A stretch of 64,000 nt of DNA from Ruminococcus sp. (GTDB taxonomy: Bacteria > Bacillota > Clostridia > Oscillospirales > Ruminococcaceae): contig JAGCYM010000022.1 of assembly GCA_017960805.1 (NCBI GenBank), forward strand, positions 16,242 through 80,241, in the 5' to 3' direction. Below are positions 59,957-64,000 of the stretch, piece by piece (positions within the stretch are counted from its first letter, which is position 1; each line of letters opens with the position of its first letter). The position numbers and the translations under genes are program-made. The notes under the pieces are model-generated. The model was given only the letters and a program-made list of their open reading frames with translations. It was not told the origin of the DNA and did no database searches.

Positions 59957-61450
59957 ATGAAACGTTTTAGCATATTATTACTTGCTTTTGCAGTTACAGC
60001 GTCTCTGACAGCTTGTGGTCCGGCTGCGCTTATCGATGAAGTAGTTGAGGAGAAAACTATTGTTTCAACTCAAGAAATCACTGAGCAGACTACTGCAGAT
60101 GATCTTCCGGGGCGCTTCGAAGGACGCCAGACGTGTTTTAAAACGATTGCAAACAGTGAAAAACCCGAACTTGTAAAGATCAGATTCTCAGGTGAATGTG
60201 ATGAGAATATCAAGAAACATGCAAGTGTTTCTGATCTTTATGGTGTGGATTATCTTCACAGTGGAGTAGTAGGGCTTGTTGGTTCACCGATAGATGTATC
60301 TTATGATGAACAGATCAAGCAGCCAGAGCTTTCTTTTATTTATGATAAGGAACAGCTTCGTGGTGTTCCTGAAAAGAATCTCATAGTCCTTCACTATAAT
60401 GAGAATGATCAGTTTTATGATACAATTGAAAAATTTGATCTTGATACTGCAAACTGTATAGTTTCCGTAAAGCTGAAGGAAGATGGAGTATATCTTCTTG
60501 CCGACGCTTTCCAGTGGTACGGTGCTTGGGGAATGGATGTATCAAAATATGCGTATGATTCTGATCCGACATCTTATGAAACTGACTGGGAGCGTGAATG
60601 GGATACGGGAAGCATAATGGAGCTTGCTGATAAGCAGTGGGCGATAGATAATGCACCGAATTTCCATGTTTCAACTCCTGAGGAACTTGCTTCTGTTGTA
60701 TACTATGTAAATGGATTGAACAAGGATGGCTCGCAAGTAAGCATAACCCTTGAAAATGACATCGATCTTACAGGTTATGACTGGAAGCCTATTGGCTGGA
60801 CAAGTTCGAGCTCACATCAGTTTTCCGGAACAGTGGATGGCAAGAATCATAATATCAACGGCATGAAGATAGCTGTTGAGTATGAAGACTGCGGATTCAT
60901 TGGTTATGGTCTAGATGTTGTAATGCGTGATATCAGCTTCACAAACGCAGATGTCAGCAGCACCAGATGTACCGGTATAGCTGGAGGCGAAATATATTTC
61001 ACCACTACGTGGACGAATGTACGAACACAGGGAAAGGTATCAGGAGGAACTGAAGACTATGGTGCTATAGTCGGAAGAGAGACTTCTATTACTTTCAAGA
61101 ACTGTGTCTCAGATGTTACTGTAGACGGCAAGCCTTTTGAATATCTTTCATACAGACAGAAGCGAATTGATGATGTTGAGATAGTTGAGACCTTTCACCT
61201 TACACTCAACTCTGATGGATCCATAACCCGTGATGATCATGATGGCTTCAGGAATCTCAGCTGGCATATCGAGGTCGATGGAGTACAGGTGCTTGAGAGA
61301 AGTGCTGTAGATCCAAAAACGAATGAGCCTGAGCTTACGCTTGACAAGAAATATCAGTCAGTTGAAAGAGATGGAAAACATTCCATTTATCTTGTTGCTT
61401 ACATAAACGGTGCATATATCCGTGTCAGCAACATTATAGAGTTTGGCTGA
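59957..61450 (+). CDS. Lipoprotein with GLUG-like repeat region, unknown function
   Basis: A 497-residue lipoprotein (signal peptide, lipobox SLTAC). Residues to about 220 are unassigned. The middle part has a short right-handed beta-helix-like stretch with GLUG-type turns (FSGTVDGKNHNINGM, GFIGYGLDVVMRDISF, GAIVGRETSITFKNC). The C-terminus looks like an Ig-like domain. Probably surface-exposed adhesion or carbohydrate binding. Its place between iorB and paaK looks incidental. Confidence 0.75.
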   Translation: MKRFSILLLAFAVTASLTACGPAALIDEVVEEKTIVSTQEITEQTTADDLPGRFEGRQTCFKTIANSEKPELVKIRFSGECDENIKKHASVSDLYGVDYLHSGVVGLVGSPIDVSYDEQIKQPELSFIYDKEQLRGVPEKNLIVLHYNENDQFYDTIEKFDLDTANCIVSVKLKEDGVYLLADAFQWYGAWGMDVSKYAYDSDPTSYETDWEREWDTGSIMELADKQWAIDNAPNFHVSTPEELASVVYYVNGLNKDGSQVSITLENDIDLTGYDWKPIGWTSSSSHQFSGTVDGKNHNINGMKIAVEYEDCGFIGYGLDVVMRDISFTNADVSSTRCTGIAGGEIYFTTTWTNVRTQGKVSGGTEDYGAIVGRETSITFKNCVSDVTVDGKPFEYLSYRQKRIDDVEIVETFHLTLNSDGSITRDDHDGFRNLSWHIEVDGVQVLERSAVDPKTNEPELTLDKKYQSVERDGKHSIYLVAYINGAYIRVSNIIEFG

Positions 61451-61527
61451 ACCGGCAGATAAGCCGTTTCATATAAATCATCTATGTAAAAGCAAAATAT
61501 ATCTTTATTTTAAGGAGTCGAAGTCCA

Positions 61528-62850
61528 ATGGAAAAATACTGGGATCCAGAGATCGAAACGATGTCCCGAGAGGACATGAAAGCATTGCAGAGCGAGCGCT
61601 TGGTCAAGCAGGTTAAGCGTGTTTACGAAAACGTAAAATATTACCGTGATCTCATGGACAAGAAGGGCGTTAAGCCTGAGGATATAAAGAGTATTGACGA
61701 TCTTCATAAGCTGCCATTCATCAGCAAGGCTGATTTACGTGATGGTTATCCATATGGTCTTCTTGCTGTTCCGCTAAGTGAATGTGTTAGAATCCATTCT
61801 ACAAGCGGAACTACCGGCAAGAGAGTAGTTGCATTCTATACACAGAATGATGTTGACCTCTGGGACAACTGCTGTGCACGTGCTATAACTGCTGCAGGTG
61901 GTACAAAGGAAGATGTTGTACATGTTGCTTACGGCTTTGGCCTTTTCACTGGAGGAGCTGGTCTAAACGGCGGTTCACACAAAGTCGGATGCCTTACACT
62001 TCCAATGTCATCCGGTAACACCGAAAGACAGATCCAGTTCATGCAGGATCTCGGTTCGACAATTCTTTGTTGTACTCCATCATATGCTGCATACATAGGC
62101 GAAACTGTTCAGGAGATGGGGATCTCTCCTGATGATCTGAAGCTCAAGGCTGGTATCTTCGGAGCTGAGCCGTGGACTGAGGAGATGCGCCAGACAATTG
62201 AGAAGTCACTTGGTATCAAGGCATATGATATTTACGGACTTACTGAAACAAGCGGCCCTGGCGTTGCTTTTGAGTGTAGCGAGCAGACAGGAATGCATAT
62301 AAATGAAGACAATTTCATTCCAGAGATAATTGATCCGGATACGGGAGAAGTTCTCCCTGACGGTGAGGTCGGAGAACTTGTTTTCACAAGCATAACCAAG
62401 GAAGCATTCCCACTTCTCAGATACCGTACACGTGATCTCTGTGTACTCAGCAGAGGAAAATGCTCATGCGGACGTACTCTTGTAAAGATGACTAAGCCAA
62501 TGGGCAGAAGCGATGACATGATGATAATCCGCGGAGTAAATGTATTCCCGTCACAGATTGAGACTGTTCTCATTGCTGAGGGATATGCACCCAATTATAT
62601 CATCGAAGTTGACCGTGTAAATAATAGTGATACACTTGATATTAGTGTTGAGATGAAACCAGAGCAGTTCTCTGATAAGGTTAAGGATATGCAGGATCAG
62701 GAGCGTTCTCTTGCACTTGCTATCAAGACAATGCTCGGTATTAATCCTAAGGTTCATCTTGTATCACCCAAATCCATCGCAAGAAGCGAAGGCAAGGCAG
62801 TAAGAGTCATCGATAAGCGTAAGCTGCATGACACACCTGTCAAGAAGTAA
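61528..62850 (+). CDS. paaK: Phenylacetate-CoA ligase-type enzyme
   Basis: A 440-residue adenylate-forming ligase with the AMP-binding loop HSTSGTTGKRVV, YGLTETSGPG and the C-terminal hinge GRSDDMMIIRGVNVFPSQIE. In this iorAB context it interconverts aryl-acetate and aryl-acetyl-CoA. It either conserves energy from aromatic amino acid breakdown or activates phenylacetate so that IorAB can carboxylate it to phenylpyruvate for phenylalanine synthesis. AAGGAG precedes the ATG. Confidence 0.93.
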   Translation: MEKYWDPEIETMSREDMKALQSERLVKQVKRVYENVKYYRDLMDKKGVKPEDIKSIDDLHKLPFISKADLRDGYPYGLLAVPLSECVRIHSTSGTTGKRVVAFYTQNDVDLWDNCCARAITAAGGTKEDVVHVAYGFGLFTGGAGLNGGSHKVGCLTLPMSSGNTERQIQFMQDLGSTILCCTPSYAAYIGETVQEMGISPDDLKLKAGIFGAEPWTEEMRQTIEKSLGIKAYDIYGLTETSGPGVAFECSEQTGMHINEDNFIPEIIDPDTGEVLPDGEVGELVFTSITKEAFPLLRYRTRDLCVLSRGKCSCGRTLVKMTKPMGRSDDMMIIRGVNVFPSQIETVLIAEGYAPNYIIEVDRVNNSDTLDISVEMKPEQFSDKVKDMQDQERSLALAIKTMLGINPKVHLVSPKSIARSEGKAVRVIDKRKLHDTPVKK

Positions 62851-62913
62851 TGTGATTCAGACAGCTGAGCTGTCACGAATTATAACACAATTTTTATTAA
62901 AGGAGAAATTACT

Positions 62914-63129
62914 ATGAAAGTCAAAATCTTTTCAACAAGTTTCCAGCCCGCTCAGGAAAAATACGAGAAATATGCAAACTTTGAGAACGATATCAATGAG
63001 TTTATTGCAACTGTAAAGGTTATCGATATCAAGTACAGTACATCAGCAGGTCTTTGCCACGATGCTCAGACTCATGTTAACGAATTCATCGAGGACTTTT
63101 CAGCTCTCGTAATGTATGAGGAGAAGTAA
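62914..63129 (+). CDS. Small protein between paaK and the ACT-domain gene
   Basis: A 71-residue soluble protein starting MKVKIFSTSF, with an acidic helical body and one Cys (GLCHD). The beta-alpha pattern is like small sporulation/secretion-independent proteins of unknown role. AAAGGAG precedes it. Its position between two functionally linked genes suggests an accessory part of the aryl-CoA system, but this is inference. Confidence 0.7.
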   Translation: MKVKIFSTSFQPAQEKYEKYANFENDINEFIATVKVIDIKYSTSAGLCHDAQTHVNEFIEDFSALVMYEEK

Positions 63130-63172
63130 TTCTCTATTAAAAATGGGGTAATATCTGCAAGGAGGAACTTCA

Positions 63173-63607
63173 ATGGCATATGTAAGACAAATCTCAGTAT
63201 TTTTAGATAATAAACCAAATCAGCTTACCGGCGTAATGAAGCTGCTCAAGGGCCATATGATCAATATCAGGGCACTCAGTATAGCAGATACAAAGGATTT
63301 CGGCATTCTCAGAATGATAGTAGATGATACGGAAAAGGCAGTTGACACACTAAGAGAAGCGTCATATGCTGTAGCAGAAACTGAGATCGTTGCTATTACG
63401 ATTCCTGATACTCCGGGACAGCTAAGCCGCGTACTTGATATTCTTGGCGAACAGAATGTCAATATTGAGTACCTTTATGCTTTCCTCGGAAAGTCAGACA
63501 GATCAGTATCATTTGTTATCCGTGTAGACGACAACGATGCTGCATATGCGGCTCTTGAGGCTGGCGGCATTATTCGTCTGACATCAAATGACATCTCTGA
63601 GATGTAA
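63173..63607 (+). CDS. Tandem ACT-domain protein of the aryl-CoA cluster
   Basis: A 144-residue protein made of two ACT repeats (residues 3-68: ISVFLDNKPNQLTGVMKLLKG; 70-140: ITIPDTPGQLSRVLDILGEQ). ACT domains bind amino acids. Standalone proteins of this type regularly follow paaK in iorAB-paaK clusters and are thought to sense aromatic amino acids. AAGGAGG precedes the ATG. Confidence 0.9.
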   Translation: MAYVRQISVFLDNKPNQLTGVMKLLKGHMINIRALSIADTKDFGILRMIVDDTEKAVDTLREASYAVAETEIVAITIPDTPGQLSRVLDILGEQNVNIEYLYAFLGKSDRSVSFVIRVDDNDAAYAALEAGGIIRLTSNDISEM

Positions 63608-63842
63608 ATGAGAGTATAATCTCAAAAAGCAAAAATGTACTTGTAACTGTACATATGAAAAAAGAGAAGGAATAAGCCTTTTCTTACTGATAGATTTAGG
63701 GATCCAAAGTTATGTTACAGCAAGATCTTCATGAATGTATTTCATGATTGTTCCTTGTTAACTGGATACTGTTTCATCAGATGCTCCTTCCGCTAATACT
63801 TAGTAGTGGAAGGAGCATTATTAATAATGAGGGTAAATTATT
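63608..63842. other. Intergenic hairpins upstream of the right-edge secreted protein
   Basis: It contains an ATGTAC/GTACAT hairpin (about 63635-63654), an AAGAGAAGG/CCTTTTCTT hairpin (63662-63685, possible weak terminator of the ior operon) and, in the leader of the next gene, a near-perfect 15-bp stem with arms ATGCTCCTTCC/GGAAGGAGCAT (about 63780-63816, one G-T pair) without U-tract. No further gene is seen. Confidence 0.5.
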
Positions 63843-64000
63843 ATGAAAAATAGGAATAGAAAAACAAAAAGAGAATTAATAAAAGCTTTTTCAGGCAGCC
63901 TGATGGCAGCTGCTATGGCAGTTACTTCCATTGCTTCTGTTATGATTCCAGTGAGTGCTAATGCAGTCGAATTGCTTGGAGCTACTGACTTCGAGGATGG
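63843..64000 (+). CDS. Secreted protein, N-terminus only (probable carbohydrate-active enzyme)
   Basis: About 52 residues are visible: a basic start, a signal peptide (AFSGSLMAAAMAVTSIASVM, cleavage near SANA) and then ELLGATDFEDG. The latter resembles the first strand of N-terminal carbohydrate-binding modules of secreted cellulases in ruminococci. The gene continues past the right edge, so the catalytic domain is unknown. AGGG precedes the ATG. Confidence 0.6.
   Translation, partial: MKNRNRKTKRELIKAFSGSLMAAAMAVTSIASVMIPVSANAVELLGATDFED

Noticed and set aside
1-64000. CRISPR arrays, insertion sequences, prophage or integrase genes
   Set aside because: No regularly spaced repeats, transposase, recombinase or phage structural genes were found in any reading frame examined.

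Overview
The window looks like a piece of chromosome from a Gram-positive, anaerobic, fibre-degrading Ruminococcus-type bacterium (Oscillospiraceae). Reasons: two dockerin-bearing secreted proteins, a lipoprotein GH5 cellulase, a GH94 cellobiose phosphorylase, ferredoxin-dependent 2-oxoacid oxidoreductases, ECF vitamin transporters, the sporulation-type genes ylbJ, yqfC and yqfD, RNase Y, and consensus sigma-A promoters (TTGACA, 17 bp, TATAAT). Base composition is moderately AT-rich. I see no insertion sequence, prophage, CRISPR array or rRNA. This placement is inferred from gene content, not from a database search.

Layout. 1-10.3 kb (mostly minus strand): a four-subunit 2-oxoacid:ferredoxin oxidoreductase, then a sulfur region. 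One operon carries an LCM-type methyltransferase, a cystathionine lyase/synthase, cysteine synthase and a LysR regulator. Behind it a second operon encodes a sulfonate/taurine-like ABC transporter whose lipoprotein carries three Cys-Cys pairs. 10.6-20.5 kb: cellobiose phosphorylase, an orphan ArsR regulator, a degenerate CPBP protein, tadA, ylbJ, yqfC-yqfD and the GH5 cellulase. 20.7-28 kb: an ECF S-component, polA, rimI-tsaD and two paralogous lipoproteins. 28-35.5 kb (minus): rtcB with a small partner gene, an acetyltransferase, an O-antigen-ligase-like protein, a dockerin M6 protease and rny. 36-44 kb: a hydroxyacid dehydrogenase, proB-proA, a coiled-coil membrane protein, tRNA-Leu(GAG), the L10 leader with rplJ-rplL, and a CAP-dockerin protein. 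44-49.5 kb: a two-component system with an FtsX-type ABC exporter of higher GC. 49.6-55.8 kb (minus): a CNNM/CorC protein, hisK, a GH25 lysozyme and a THF-riboswitch-controlled folT-folC pair. 56-63.6 kb: an aryl-pyruvate oxidoreductase/CoA-ligase cluster (iorA, two small unknowns, iorB, a lipoprotein, paaK, a small unknown, an ACT protein). A secreted enzyme gene runs off the right edge.

The most unusual signal is a set of short leader ORFs that automated calls would miss. (i) A 30-codon Cys/Met-rich ORF is followed by a strong intrinsic terminator in front of the transsulfuration operon, behind a perfect promoter. This is a classical attenuator layout and probably senses charged tRNA-Cys. 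(ii) A related 20-codon ORF, sharing a Met-x-Tyr-Ile-Arg core, precedes the ABC operon. (iii) A 29-codon ORF and terminator precede the rtcB RNA-ligase gene. (iv) A 30-codon ORF and hairpin precede the CNNM/CorC gene. Each sits behind a promoter with 17-bp spacing and has its own ribosome-binding site. The leader-peptide regulation is inferred from sequence layout and has not been shown.
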